A stretch of DNA of 64,000 nucleotides from Fusobacterium ulcerans (GCF_003019675.1 NZ_CP028105.1:248001-312000); one strand, 5' to 3'; shown: positions 27,689 through 37,501, numbered from the stretch's first letter. Numbers and translations: made by a program. The notes: a model not told the origin generated them from the letters alone.

Positions 27689-28686
27689 ATCTCTATCAAC
27701 TCATCTTCTTCAAAATTTCTAATAGAACTCTTCCCTATAACTTCATCCCACTGCATTGGTGAAATTCCATTTCCTGGTCTCTTTACAGTTAAGTTTTCTT
27801 CTGTAAAAATTTCTCCTTTTTTTATATTTTTTTTAGCTACTATGCTTTTTCTAGCTATATCTTTATTCTTTTTTTCAGATTCACTTACTTCTTTTTGTTT
27901 TTTTCCTAAAGCTTCTTCTATATTTCTTATCCCTGTTACCATTTTCTTTAGTTCTTCTGGTTCAAGACTTGCTTTGTGATCTGGTCCTTCCATATTTTTA
28001 TCTAAAGTAAAATGTTTTTCTATTATTCTTGCCCCTAAAGCTACTGCTGCTATAGAAACTTCTATTCCCAAAGTATGATCTGAATACCCTACTTCTACAT
28101 TAAATTTTTCTTTTAATAACTCCATAGCTCTTAAATTAACATCTTCCATAGGTGTTGGGTATTCTGTATTGCAATGTAAAATTAATATTTTTTTATTTTC
28201 TTTTTTCAATATCTCTACAGCTTTACTTATTTCACACAAATCCGACATTCCTGTAGATAAGATTATCTCATCTGCTACTTCTGCTATTTTTCTTAAATAA
28301 GGAAGATTTGTTATTTCCCCAGAAGGTACTTTCCATATTTTCATTCCTAATTTTTTTAAAAATTCTATGCTATCCAAATCAAAGGGAGTTGATAAAAACT
28401 TTATTCTCATTTCATCACAATATCTTTTTAGTTCTATAAACTGTTCAAAAGACAATTCTAGTTTTTTTATCATTTCTAATTGGGATTCTTTGTTATTTGT
28501 ATTTAATTTTTGATAGTTAGCTTTTTCTGTATTTCTAGAAACTAAATTTTTAGCTATAAATGTTTGAAATTTAATAGCATCCACTTTAGCTTCTACGGCT
28601 TTTTCTACCATTTTCTTAGCTAACTTCAAACTTCCATTATGATTTACTCCTGCTTCTGCTATTATAAAAACTTTATTTTTCTTCAT
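27685..28686 (-). CDS. neuB: Nonulosonate synthase (NeuB/LegI type)
   Basis: A 333-residue enzyme. The TIM-barrel domain has AEAGVNHNGS, KFQTF and GYSDHTLGI followed by EKHFTLDKNMEGPDHKASL. A C-terminal antifreeze-like SAF domain (about 275-333) begins RKSIVAKKNIKKGEIF. It condenses phosphoenolpyruvate with a ManNAc-like sugar. The start at 28686 is set by GGA with 6-base spacing; it overlaps the end of neuD. The sequence alone cannot separate NeuB from LegI. The neighbouring dehydratase and aminotransferase argue for a legionaminate-type substrate. Confidence 0.92.
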   Translation of the reverse strand: MKKNKVFIIAEAGVNHNGSLKLAKKMVEKAVEAKVDAIKFQTFIAKNLVSRNTEKANYQKLNTNNKESQLEMIKKLELSFEQFIELKRYCDEMRIKFLSTPFDLDSIEFLKKLGMKIWKVPSGEITNLPYLRKIAEVADEIILSTGMSDLCEISKAVEILKKENKKILILHCNTEYPTPMEDVNLRAMELLKEKFNVEVGYSDHTLGIEVSIAAVALGARIIEKHFTLDKNMEGPDHKASLEPEELKKMVTGIRNIEEALGKKQKEVSESEKKNKDIARKSIVAKKNIKKGEIFTEENLTVKRPGNGISPMQWDEVIGKSSIRNFEEDELIEI

Positions 28687-29329
28687 ATTCATTCCTTTTT
28701 ATCACTTTAGCTGGATTTCCAACAACTGTACAATTATCTTCAATATCTCTTATAACTACTGTTCCTGCTCCTATTATTACATTTTTTCCTATTTTAATAT
28801 TTGGTTTTATAATGCTCCCTGCTCCTATCCATGAATTTTCCTCAACTTTTACTCCACCACATAAAATTACTCCTGGAGAAATATGAACATAACTTTCTAT
28901 AACATTATCATGTTCTATTATTGCTCCAGTATTTATAATTACATTCTCTTTTATAATGGTAAAAGAATTTATTGTAGTATTTGCCATAACTACTGTGCCT
29001 TTTCCAATCTGTACATTTATTCCTATAATAGAAGAGGGATGAATAATATTTAATAATTTTATAGTTTGGTATTTTTGTGATATTTTTTTTCTTGTTAAAT
29101 TATCTCCGATAGCTATAACAAAGTAACTTTCTTCTTTTAGTTTTTCTATTAAAGAAATATTTCCTAATATAGGAAATCCAAAAATTTCCTTTTTATCTAA
29201 ATTTTTAAAATTGTCATCTAAAAAGCCTAAAATATTTATTTTTTCATTCAACAATTCTTTTCTTTTTAATAAAATATCTAAAATTACCTTTGCATGTCCT
29301 CCTGCTCCAATAATTACAATATCTTTCAT
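28673..29329 (-). CDS. neuD: NeuD/LegH-type sugar O- or N-acetyltransferase
   Basis: A 218-residue left-handed beta-helix acetyltransferase. The N-terminal Rossmann-like part starts IVIIGAGGHAKVILDIL, and the C-terminal half shows hexapeptide repeats (IGKGTVVMANTTINSF, GAGSIIKPNIKIGKNVIIGAG) with an acceptor-site His in EHDNVIESYVHISPG. In the legionaminate route this position adds the N-acetyl group at C-4 of the UDP-sugar; in sialic acid clusters NeuD is an O-acetylase. Here the former is favoured because of LegB/LegC, but this is not proven. Confidence 0.85.
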   Translation of the reverse strand: MKDIVIIGAGGHAKVILDILLKRKELLNEKINILGFLDDNFKNLDKKEIFGFPILGNISLIEKLKEESYFVIAIGDNLTRKKISQKYQTIKLLNIIHPSSIIGINVQIGKGTVVMANTTINSFTIIKENVIINTGAIIEHDNVIESYVHISPGVILCGGVKVEENSWIGAGSIIKPNIKIGKNVIIGAGTVVIRDIEDNCTVVGNPAKVIKRNEYEEK

Positions 29330-29344
29330 TTTTCCTCTACTTTC

Positions 29345-30517
29345 TCAACTTTTATATTTTTTTAATTTTTCTATTACTATATCTACCTCTTCCTCAGTAA
29401 GATTTGTACTACATGGTATATTTAATATTCTATCAATGTAATATAGAGATTTTTCCATTTCATAGGCTTCATTATTTAGATAAGGTTTCTGTTGATGAAT
29501 GAGTCCCCATATTGGTCTAGACTGTATATTTTCTTCATTCAACTTCATTAAAAGTTCATCTTTATTTAATCCATATTTTTCTTTATCTACTAATAGAGAA
29601 TAAAACCAATGGTTTGATCTGATATTCTTATTAAAAGTCATTAGTTTCAGTCCTTCTATTTTTTCTATTGCTTCTTTATATCTTTTATAGTTTCTAATTT
29701 TTATATTTATAAACTCCTCAAGCTGATCTATCTGTTCTGTTCCTAAGGCAGCTTGTAGATTAAGCATTCTGTAGTTATACCCAATTTCATCATGAATAAA
29801 ATATAGTGGGTCAGTTTTTGCTTGCACTGATAAAAATCTTACTTTATCTAAAAGTTCTTGGTTATTTGAAACAACCATTCCTCCCCCACCAGTAGTTATT
29901 ATCTTGTTTGCATTGAAAGAATAAACTCCAATATCTCCTATTGTTCCTGCAAATTTTCCTGTGTATCTTCCTGATATATAATAAGTTCCTAATGCTTCTG
30001 TTGAATCTTCTAATACTTTTAAATTATACTTTTGGGCTATATCCATTATTTTTTCCATATCAGCCATATTTCCAAAAACATGGACTACCACTATTACTTT
30101 TATTTGCTTTTTAGTTTTCTTGTTATAAAGTTTTCCCTTTATTATTTCACATTCTTCTCTACAAAATTTTTCTAATTTTATTGGGTCTATACAAAATGTA
30201 TCATCACAATCTATAAATACTGGTTGTGCTCCTAAATAAGTTATTGGATTTACTGCTGCAATAAATGTTAATGTAGGGGCTATTACTTCCTCATCTCTTT
30301 CTACTCCCAATACTCTCAAAGCTGTATGAAGTCCTGCTGTTCCACTTTGTATTCCCACTGCTTCTTTTACTCCTACATATTTAGCTATTTTATCTTCAAA
30401 TTCACTTATAAATCTTCCTCCAGTTGATACCCATCCACTCTCTAAACATTCACTTAGATTTCTTAGAATATTTTCTTTCCCCAGATTTGGAACTGATAAA
30501 TTTATTACTCTTCCCAT
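29345..30517 (-). CDS. legC: Nucleotide-sugar aminotransferase (LegC type, PLP)
   Basis: A 390-residue DegT/DnrJ/EryC1-family enzyme. I chose the ATG at 30517 (MGRVINLSVPNLGKENI) because GGGGGA lies 6 bases before it. The PLP lysine is in FNANKIITTGGGGMVV. EDSTEALGTYY and the opening NLSVPNLG block resemble LegC aminotransferases rather than the PseC or WecE types. It would aminate the 4-keto sugar made by the upstream dehydratase. It follows that gene by 16 bp. Confidence 0.82.
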   Translation of the reverse strand: MGRVINLSVPNLGKENILRNLSECLESGWVSTGGRFISEFEDKIAKYVGVKEAVGIQSGTAGLHTALRVLGVERDEEVIAPTLTFIAAVNPITYLGAQPVFIDCDDTFCIDPIKLEKFCREECEIIKGKLYNKKTKKQIKVIVVVHVFGNMADMEKIMDIAQKYNLKVLEDSTEALGTYYISGRYTGKFAGTIGDIGVYSFNANKIITTGGGGMVVSNNQELLDKVRFLSVQAKTDPLYFIHDEIGYNYRMLNLQAALGTEQIDQLEEFINIKIRNYKRYKEAIEKIEGLKLMTFNKNIRSNHWFYSLLVDKEKYGLNKDELLMKLNEENIQSRPIWGLIHQQKPYLNNEAYEMEKSLYYIDRILNIPCSTNLTEEEVDIVIEKLKKYKS

Positions 30518-30533
30518 TTTCTTTTCCCCCATT

Positions 30534-31943
30534 TTATTTTGATTCTTTATATGTTGGAACTATTAATTTTAAAATATTTTTTATTTTCTCATTATTATAT
30601 TCATTTAATGATTCTTTTAATTTTTCTAATAATTCTTCTAAATTATTGTTTTCAGATTTTAATTTAGCTATATATATCTTCTGTGATTCAGTTTTTTCAC
30701 AATGTTTTACATCATAAAGTAATTCCTCATATAGCTTTTCTCCTGGTCTAAGTCCAGTTATTTCTATACCTATTTCTTTTTCTAATCCTGATAATTCTAT
30801 CATTTTCTTTGCTAAATCTATTATTTTTATTGGTTCTCCCATATCAAGAACAAAAACTTCTCCCCCATTGCCAAGGCTTCCTGCTCTTAATACAAGTTGA
30901 CTCGCTTCAGATATTGTCATAAAATACCTTATTATATCTGGATGAGTTACTGTTAAATTTTTTCTTTCTGCTATCTTCTTTTTAAAAATTGGAATAACAC
31001 TTCCATTGCTTCCTAAAACATTACCAAATCTAACAGCCATAAATTTTGTTTTTCCTTTTTCATTATAGTGTTCCACAAGCATTTCAGTTACTCTTTTAGT
31101 TGTTCCCATAACACTTGTAGGATTTACTGCTTTATCTGTTGAAATTAAAACAAACTTTTCCACTCCATTTAATATTGAACTTTCAATTAGATTTTTAGTT
31201 CCATATATATTATTTTTTACAGCCTCTTCTGGGTTTCTCTCCATTAACGGCACATGTTTATGAGCTGCTGCATGAAATACTAATTGAGGTTTATATTTAT
31301 CAAAAAGATATTCCATTTTTTTCTTATCTCTTATATTCCCTATTTCAATATTCAATTTAATTTCTGGATATGTTTCTCTTAAAAAAAGTTCTAGAAAATA
31401 TAGATCATTTTCATTTATATCCAACAAAATCAATTCCTTAGGATTATACTTTACTATCTGTTTTGACAACTCACTTCCTATTGATCCTGCTGCTCCTGTA
31501 ACTAGTATCTTCTTATTTTCTAAAAAAGTTTTTATCTGTAAAATATTATGCTGGACTACTTCTCTTCCTAATAAGTCTTCTATTTCAAAATCTTTTACTT
31601 GCGAGAAAAAATTCTTTGACATCATAAGTTGGGACATATTAGGAATAATTTTTATTTCTATCTTATTTAAATTTAATACTTTAATAAGTTTTTCTAAATC
31701 TTGTTTTGATATTGACGTACTAGCTATTATACAAATATCTACTTTATTTGATTTTAAAAATTTTTTTAAATTGTCACTTTTATCTTTTACTTCTATTCCT
31801 AAAAATTTTTTCCCCACTTTAAAATCATCATTATCCAAAAACCCTACAACATTATATTGAATTTTATCTTCTACTATTCCAGCAGCCACAGCTTTTCCTG
31901 CATATCCTGCTCCTATAATTAGTATCTTTTTTTTCATATTCAT
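30534..31943 (-). CDS. legB: UDP-GlcNAc 4,6-dehydratase, soluble FlaA1/WbpM-like (LegB role)
   Basis: A 469-residue protein. An N-terminal CoA-binding-like Rossmann domain (IIGAGYAGKAVAAG) is followed by a short-chain dehydrogenase domain with GAAGSIGSELSKQI near residue 153, the HAAAHKHVPLMERNP block and NPTSVMGTTKR at the active site. It lacks the four N-terminal membrane helices of WbpM/CapD and is cytosolic. It makes the 4-keto-6-deoxy sugar feeding LegC. Its ATG overlaps the previous stop by 4 bases. Confidence 0.88.
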   Translation of the reverse strand: MNMKKKILIIGAGYAGKAVAAGIVEDKIQYNVVGFLDNDDFKVGKKFLGIEVKDKSDNLKKFLKSNKVDICIIASTSISKQDLEKLIKVLNLNKIEIKIIPNMSQLMMSKNFFSQVKDFEIEDLLGREVVQHNILQIKTFLENKKILVTGAAGSIGSELSKQIVKYNPKELILLDINENDLYFLELFLRETYPEIKLNIEIGNIRDKKKMEYLFDKYKPQLVFHAAAHKHVPLMERNPEEAVKNNIYGTKNLIESSILNGVEKFVLISTDKAVNPTSVMGTTKRVTEMLVEHYNEKGKTKFMAVRFGNVLGSNGSVIPIFKKKIAERKNLTVTHPDIIRYFMTISEASQLVLRAGSLGNGGEVFVLDMGEPIKIIDLAKKMIELSGLEKEIGIEITGLRPGEKLYEELLYDVKHCEKTESQKIYIAKLKSENNNLEELLEKLKESLNEYNNEKIKNILKLIVPTYKESK

Positions 31944-33079
31944 AATTTATCTCCATTAATAAATTGTAAAATACTATCTTTAGCAGATTTTAAATTTATT
32001 CCATCTCCAAGATATTCATTATAATATTTTTGATATTTCTCTTTGTTTATCCTTAATTTTGGTATATTCTTATAAGCAAAAACATCCATATTAATAATTA
32101 TTATATCTAATACTTCTGCTATTTTTTTTACTTTTGATTTCATAAATTCTGAGAAATCATTGTTTTCTATTAAAATAATTGCTTTATTTTCTATCGTTCC
32201 TAATCCTATAGTAGTACTATAACTAGCTAAAATAAGTTTGCTTTTTTTTATTTCAGTTGCTGTCTGATTTTTTACTATTTTTCTTCCATTAAATGTTTCA
32301 AGTGAGTAATTAGATTTTGGATGAGCTGCAATTATAATTTTTGCACTAAATATTTTTTCTATATAATCAAAAAAATTATTAAGCTGTTTATAATATTTCT
32401 TTGAATTTATTTTTTTTTCTCCAAGAATATCAAAATCTGGATGATTTGGTAAATCTTGATCTAAAAAAACTATTTGATTTTCTTCTTTTTCTATATCGTT
32501 TATTTTCAAATAATTTTCAAGATCCTCTGACATTACTGCAATTTTTTCAATTTTTTTGTTTTTTAAAATTCCATCCTTAAATTTTATCCCAGCATATAAT
32601 ATTTTTATATTTTTTTCATTATATTTACTTAGCCAATTAAGTTTTTGACATTTAAGTAAGAACCTTATATGCAATATTACTTTTTTTATATTTAAAAGTT
32701 TTTTTAATCTTTTTTTTAAAAGATCCTTTCCATCTATTTGTGGAGTACATCCCCATTTCAGAAAAATAATTTTAATCTTTTTTTGAAAAACTTTTAAATA
32801 AAAATCTATTATTTCTTTTTCAATTCCTCCTTCTTTTACAAAAATAGAATCTATTGAAATCTTATCTATTTCATTTAATAATTCTATTTTTGTTTTAAAT
32901 ATTTTTTCATTTTTTTGAATAATTCTATTGTAAATTACAGGTTCATTTTTATAAAAAATATAATATAATGACCAATATTCATATTCTATTTTATTTTTTT
33001 CAAATTCATACATAAACAATCTTTTTTTATATGCTTCATTTAATGGAAGAAGCCCTACTACAATTATTTTTTTTTTCAT
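31940..33079 (-). CDS. Putative GT-B-like glycosyltransferase with HP and ST motifs
   Basis: A 379-residue protein I do not recognise with certainty. It has no signal peptide or clear membrane segment. An N-terminal Rossmann-like start (KKKIIVVGLLPLNEAYKKR), a central LDQDLPNHPDF, then IIIAAHPKSNY and LILASYSTTIGLGTIENKAI form a pattern seen in sialyltransferases and related GT-B enzymes: a His-Pro motif followed by a Ser/Thr pair that bind the CMP-sugar. It sits immediately before the CMP-nonulosonate genes, so transfer of that sugar is a reasonable guess. Very AT-rich codon use. Confidence 0.6.
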   Translation of the reverse strand: MKKKIIVVGLLPLNEAYKKRLFMYEFEKNKIEYEYWSLYYIFYKNEPVIYNRIIQKNEKIFKTKIELLNEIDKISIDSIFVKEGGIEKEIIDFYLKVFQKKIKIIFLKWGCTPQIDGKDLLKKRLKKLLNIKKVILHIRFLLKCQKLNWLSKYNEKNIKILYAGIKFKDGILKNKKIEKIAVMSEDLENYLKINDIEKEENQIVFLDQDLPNHPDFDILGEKKINSKKYYKQLNNFFDYIEKIFSAKIIIAAHPKSNYSLETFNGRKIVKNQTATEIKKSKLILASYSTTIGLGTIENKAIILIENNDFSEFMKSKVKKIAEVLDIIIINMDVFAYKNIPKLRINKEKYQKYYNEYLGDGINLKSAKDSILQFINGDKL

Positions 33080-33097
33080 ATTAATTTCACCTTAATT

Positions 33098-33823
33098 TTA
33101 TTTGATTTTATTTATCCATAACAAACTTTCTCTAATTAATATAATAAAAGTAAATATTATATTTAATAAAGCGTAAAAAATTATTATATCAGTATTAAAA
33201 AAATATAACAGTGTACTAAATAATATAAAATTAGGATAAATAGTAAATATTTCAATAATTCTTTTTATTTTTTCTTTTATTTTTTTTGAAAAATCTACTT
33301 CTTTTTCTCTGATTTTTGTTTCTTTTTCCTTTAAATTTTTTATTAAATAGAATGCATAAATATTTCTAGAATATAAATCCAAATAAGTTATCAGAAAAAA
33401 AATAGTTACTATTAAAGTACTATTATATTTTTTAGCATCCAACATAGATATTAAAAGTGAAATAGAAAATAATGGGTGATTGATTATATGAGCTGTGTAA
33501 TCCAATTCTTTTCCATATTTTGAAAAATTGTTTGTTTCTCTTGCTACTTCCCCATCTGAACAATCCAAAATAAACCATAGTTGCATAAAAATAACCCCTA
33601 TTAATTTTAAATAAATATTTGAAAAGCTAAAAAATATCGCTCCTATTATTCCTGAAATTATCATATGAATTGTTATTGTATTAGGTACTACTTTTTTCTT
33701 TATATAAAATGCTGAAAAATATGGAGAAATTCTTTTAGAAATTAAAAATCCTATTAAAAAATCTGATTTAATCGTTATTTTATTTGTTTGTTTAAGTTTA
33801 ATAATAATATCATAATATGACAT
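33098..33823 (-). CDS. CDP-alcohol phosphotransferase-family membrane protein
   Basis: A 241-residue protein with about six membrane segments. The family signature is seen as DCSDGEVAR followed by GKELDYTAH: Asp-x2-Asp-Gly-x2-Ala-Arg, then Gly-x3-Asp, but the final Asp is replaced by His. Relatives transfer a phospho-alcohol from a CDP donor to an acceptor. Inside a glycan operon this suggests a phosphate-linked side group or phosphopolyol, but the donor is unknown and the changed residue makes activity uncertain. It starts at 33823 after AAAGGA. Confidence 0.75.
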   Translation of the reverse strand: MSYYDIIIKLKQTNKITIKSDFLIGFLISKRISPYFSAFYIKKKVVPNTITIHMIISGIIGAIFFSFSNIYLKLIGVIFMQLWFILDCSDGEVARETNNFSKYGKELDYTAHIINHPLFSISLLISMLDAKKYNSTLIVTIFFLITYLDLYSRNIYAFYLIKNLKEKETKIREKEVDFSKKIKEKIKRIIEIFTIYPNFILFSTLLYFFNTDIIIFYALLNIIFTFIILIRESLLWINKIK

Positions 33824-33903
33824 TCTATATTCCTTTCTATGCTTTCATTTATTTTATATTTAATTTAGTTTAAAAATTTTTAAACTCCTAAAAAATTAGT
33901 TTT

Positions 33904-34485
33904 TTATTTCTGTAAATTGTATATTTTTATATACTCTTTAAAAGTTTGATGCTTTTTATCTTTTTCTGATAAAACTATCCCCTCTTCTTTCAATCCATAT
34001 TTTTCAAAATTCCAATTAATATTTATCTCTTTATCATTCCACATTATTCCCGAATCATATTGTGGCATATAAAAATCTGTACATTTATATTGAAATTCTG
34101 TTTCATCTTCTAAAGTGAGAAATCCATGTGCAAAGCCTTTTGGTATAAAAAATATTTTCTTGTTTTCTGCACTTAATTCTATTCCATACCATTTCCCATA
34201 TGTACTGCTGTTTTTTCTAATATCTACAGCTACATCATATACAGAACCTTTTAGCACTCTTACAAGTTTTCCTTGAGGATGCTTAGTTTGAAAATGAAGC
34301 CCTCTTAGTACTCCTTTTTTAGATTTAGAATGATTATCTTGTACAAATTCTTCGAATATCCCAATTTCCTCAAATTCTTTTTTGTTATATGTTTCCAGAA
34401 AAAATCCTCTTTCATCTCCAAATATAGTTGGTTCTAATATGTATAATCCTTCTATTCCTGTTTCTATTTTTTTAAATTTACTCAT
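33904..34485 (-). CDS. rmlC: dTDP-4-dehydrorhamnose 3,5-epimerase
   Basis: A 193-residue cupin enzyme. RGLHFQTKHPQGKLVRVLKG contains the catalytic His and the substrate-binding residues, with YDVAVDIRKNSSTYGKW and IPKGFAHGF following. It converts dTDP-4-keto-6-deoxyglucose to the rhamnose precursor. It starts 14 bp after rmlA. The partners rmlB and rmlD are not in this window. Confidence 0.95.
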   Translation of the reverse strand: MSKFKKIETGIEGLYILEPTIFGDERGFFLETYNKKEFEEIGIFEEFVQDNHSKSKKGVLRGLHFQTKHPQGKLVRVLKGSVYDVAVDIRKNSSTYGKWYGIELSAENKKIFFIPKGFAHGFLTLEDETEFQYKCTDFYMPQYDSGIMWNDKEININWNFEKYGLKEEGIVLSEKDKKHQTFKEYIKIYNLQK

Positions 34486-34499
34486 ATCTTCCCCTCTAT

Positions 34500-35363
34500 C
34501 TATTTGATGAGATCCATCAAATATTCTCCATATTTAGATTTAAGCAGTGGCTTTGCTAGTTCACATACTTTTTCTTTTGTTATCCATCCATTTCTATATG
34601 CAATTTCTTCAAGGCAAGCCACCATTACTCCCTGTCTGCTTTGAATAGTTTTTACATAGTTTGCTGCTTCTAGTAGAGCTTCATGCGTTCCTGTATCAAG
34701 CCATGCCATTCCTCTTCCTAGACTTGTTACATTTAAAGTTCCCTCATTAAGATACATCTCATTTAGTGTTGTTATTTCCAATTCTCCTCTTTTTGAAGGT
34801 TTTACTTTTTTAGCTTTTTCTACTACTGTATTGTCATAGAAATATAGTCCTGGTACTGCATAATTAGATTTAGGCTTCTCTGGTTTCTCTTCTAATGATA
34901 TTGCTCTATTATTTTCATCAAATTCTACTACTCCAAAATCTCTAGGATTTTGCACATAATAGCCAAATATTGTTGCGCCTTTTTTTCTTGATTCAGCTTC
35001 TTTGAGCATTCCTGTAAAACCATGACCATAGAATATATTATCTCCAAGAACTAAAGCACATGAATCATTTCCAATAAAGTCTTCTCCTATTAAAAATGCT
35101 TCTGCTAGTCCATTAGGCTGTTCCTGTACTGCATAACTTAGAGATATACCAAAATCAACCCCAGTCTGTAATAACTCTTCAAACATAGGAAGGTCTCTTG
35201 GAGTAGAAATAACTAAAATATCTTTTATTCCAGCTAGCATTAAAACTGATAAAGGATAATATATCATTGGCTTATCATATATTGGTGTTATCTGTTTTGA
35301 TATTGATTTCGTTATTGGATAAAGTCTCGTTCCGCTTCCTCCAGCTAATATTATTCCTTTCAT
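34500..35363 (-). CDS. rmlA: Glucose-1-phosphate thymidylyltransferase
   Basis: A 287-residue nucleotidyltransferase starting at [25 protein letters not shown] at 7-base spacing favours this ATG over one two codons earlier, which overlaps the previous gene. The dTTP loop GGSGTRLYP and the metal-binding LGDNIFYG and [10 protein letters not shown] blocks are present. It makes dTDP-glucose, the first step to dTDP-rhamnose or other dTDP-deoxysugars. Confidence 0.95.
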   Translation of the reverse strand: MKGIILAGGSGTRLYPITKSISKQITPIYDKPMIYYPLSVLMLAGIKDILVISTPRDLPMFEELLQTGVDFGISLSYAVQEQPNGLAEAFLIGEDFIGNDSCALVLGDNIFYGHGFTGMLKEAESRKKGATIFGYYVQNPRDFGVVEFDENNRAISLEEKPEKPKSNYAVPGLYFYDNTVVEKAKKVKPSKRGELEITTLNEMYLNEGTLNVTSLGRGMAWLDTGTHEALLEAANYVKTIQSRQGVMVACLEEIAYRNGWITKEKVCELAKPLLKSKYGEYLMDLIK

Positions 35364-35365
35364 CT

Positions 35366-36433
35366 TCATACCTCTGTTTCCATAATTTCTTTTACTGCTT
35401 CTAAATAACCATATTCAAATTTTTCATCAGGTTCTAAGTACATCCCTTCAGCCCATTCATTCCATGCATTTAAAAAAATATATTCTATATTTTTTTCTTT
35501 CATTATTTTTTTTTGTTCTAATAAATACTCTTTAAACAATTTTGGAGTATTCCCTTTAATCACATATCCTCTTCGTCCATGTCTTGATGTATTATCCCAA
35601 CCTGTAAATACTCCTGGAAAACATTTTTTATTGCTATATTTTTGTGATAATTCTAAACTATTTTTCATAAAAAATTCATATTCATATTTAGAGGGAAAAT
35701 ACAAATAATTTTTTTTAAAAGAAGATTTTAATTTTTGAAAAATTTTTTGAAATAAACTTCTTCTTTCTAAAGAAAGTAATGGTTCTCTGATAGCAACAGC
35801 TTCACTTTTCGATGATATTTTTTGATTTTTTAAACTATTTAGAGATTCTATTATATATATTCCAGAAAAATTTATTTCTTTGCATTTCTTATCAAAAAAT
35901 GCTATTATTTCATCTATTTTATTTATATCTTTAGGATTATATATCATTAAAATAGGTTTGTTTTCTATTTTAATATACCTTTCATCTTTAAAAAAATTTT
36001 TTAGATATTTAAAATGTTCTTCCCAGTCTTCTTCCACTCCATATTCTTGTTTTATAAGAATTTCATTTAACCCATTCCAAGTTTTTTTCCAAGAGTGATT
36101 AGCCCAACAAAAACAAAAATTTTGTTTTATTTCTTTCCATTTAAGTAAATTTTCTGCTGGTTTCTCCAATATTTTTTTTCCTTTAAACCAATAATGATAA
36201 TAACAAAACCCATATATTCCATACTCATTTCCTAATTTAGTTTGCCATTCTATTGTTTTTTTATTTAATAAATTGTAATAATTATCATTTAATGGCTTTA
36301 GTGGTTGATTTTGTCCTTTGAATAATTTTTTTCCATTTTTGACATTTGTCCATTCTGTAAAACCTTTTCCCCACCAAAGATTATTTTCTTTAATTTCATG
36401 AAATTGTGGCAAATAATATGCTATTATTTTCAT
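35366..36433 (-). CDS. WbsX-like glycan biosynthesis protein (GH99-like domain)
   Basis: A 355-residue soluble protein. It opens with [27 protein letters not shown], and later [27 protein letters not shown] closes the domain; both are hallmarks of the WbsX/GH99-like family found in O-antigen and capsule clusters. The family is often annotated as glycosyltransferase or lipopolysaccharide biosynthesis protein, but its reaction is not established. AAGGAG precedes the start. It lies 3 bp upstream of rmlA's chosen start. Confidence 0.85.
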   Translation of the reverse strand: MKIIAYYLPQFHEIKENNLWWGKGFTEWTNVKNGKKLFKGQNQPLKPLNDNYYNLLNKKTIEWQTKLGNEYGIYGFCYYHYWFKGKKILEKPAENLLKWKEIKQNFCFCWANHSWKKTWNGLNEILIKQEYGVEEDWEEHFKYLKNFFKDERYIKIENKPILMIYNPKDINKIDEIIAFFDKKCKEINFSGIYIIESLNSLKNQKISSKSEAVAIREPLLSLERRSLFQKIFQKLKSSFKKNYLYFPSKYEYEFFMKNSLELSQKYSNKKCFPGVFTGWDNTSRHGRRGYVIKGNTPKLFKEYLLEQKKIMKEKNIEYIFLNAWNEWAEGMYLEPDEKFEYGYLEAVKEIMETEV

Positions 36434-36502
36434 TAAACTTATCTCCTTATTTTTCTTTTGTTTAAAAAAATTATATCTATATGATAAAATTGTAATAAGA
36501 GT

Positions 36503-37501
36503 TTAAATATATTTTTGTATTTTAATTAGTATTTTTAAAACACCATAGCATAACTTTGGACTTAATTTATAAAGTAAAATTAATATTTTATAAAAAAAAT
36601 ATTCTTTTTCAAAAATAAATTTCATATTTTGAATATTTTTTTCATATTTTCTTAATTCTTTTAAATAAATACTTTGTTCTATTTTTGTTGATTTTTTTTT
36701 AACTAACTCATTAATATTTCCAATAAATGTTATTGCATAAAAAAGATAAAAATATTTTTCCATTGTCTTTTTCTTTATAGAACTTAAAGTCCTTAAATTT
36801 TGTAATGATTTTAATGTATCTAGTTTCTTTAAACTTATTTCTTTGTTCATAGCTGAACCTTGTCTTTGAAAATAAATAAAATAACTTTTATTTACATAAT
36901 AAAAATTCTCAGAAAAATTGATAACTCTAATTAAAAAATTATAATCCTCACTATATGTTAATTTTTTATCAAATATTATTTTATTTTCTTCTATTATTTT
37001 TTTTCTTATTATATTCGTTCCTGTTACAGCTTTACTTATTCTTCTTAAAAACAAATTTTTCAATATAAACTCTTTTGAATAATTTCCTTCTTTTATTTTC
37101 CTATTTCTTTTTTCATACAATTCATTATTTTTAGCAATAATATATGAAAAAAATAATATATCTGGTTCTTCTTTTTTTAATATTTCTGCTGTTTCTGATA
37201 AAAAATCATTTGTTATGTAATCATCTCCATCTAAAAAATAAATATATTTTCCTACTGCTATTTTGATTCCTTCATTTCTTGCCTCAGAAACTCCTGAATT
37301 TTTTTTATTGATTACATTTATTCTTTTATCTTTTTGAAAATATTCATCTAATATATTTTTAGTTTTATCTGTTGAACCATCATTCACTAAAATTAATTCA
37401 AAGTCATCAAAGGTTTGAGTTAAAATTGATTTAATTGTTTTTTCTATATATTTTTCTACGTTATAACATGGTACTATTATTGAAAAAAAAACTTTTCCCA
37501 T
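36503..37501 (-). CDS. Family 2 glycosyltransferase
   Basis: A 332-residue GT-A enzyme. SIIVPCYNVEKYIEKTIKS opens the nucleotide-binding fold; VNDGSTDKT and YFLDGDDYI supply the conserved Asp residues and the metal-binding DxD-like pair. The C-terminal third is basic and helical, without clear membrane segments. It adds one sugar to the repeat unit; donor and linkage cannot be read. AAGGAG at 9-base spacing sets the start. The 69 bp after it may hold a weak internal promoter. Confidence 0.88.
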   Translation of the reverse strand: MGKVFFSIIVPCYNVEKYIEKTIKSILTQTFDDFELILVNDGSTDKTKNILDEYFQKDKRINVINKKNSGVSEARNEGIKIAVGKYIYFLDGDDYITNDFLSETAEILKKEEPDILFFSYIIAKNNELYEKRNRKIKEGNYSKEFILKNLFLRRISKAVTGTNIIRKKIIEENKIIFDKKLTYSEDYNFLIRVINFSENFYYVNKSYFIYFQRQGSAMNKEISLKKLDTLKSLQNLRTLSSIKKKTMEKYFYLFYAITFIGNINELVKKKSTKIEQSIYLKELRKYEKNIQNMKFIFEKEYFFYKILILLYKLSPKLCYGVLKILIKIQKYI

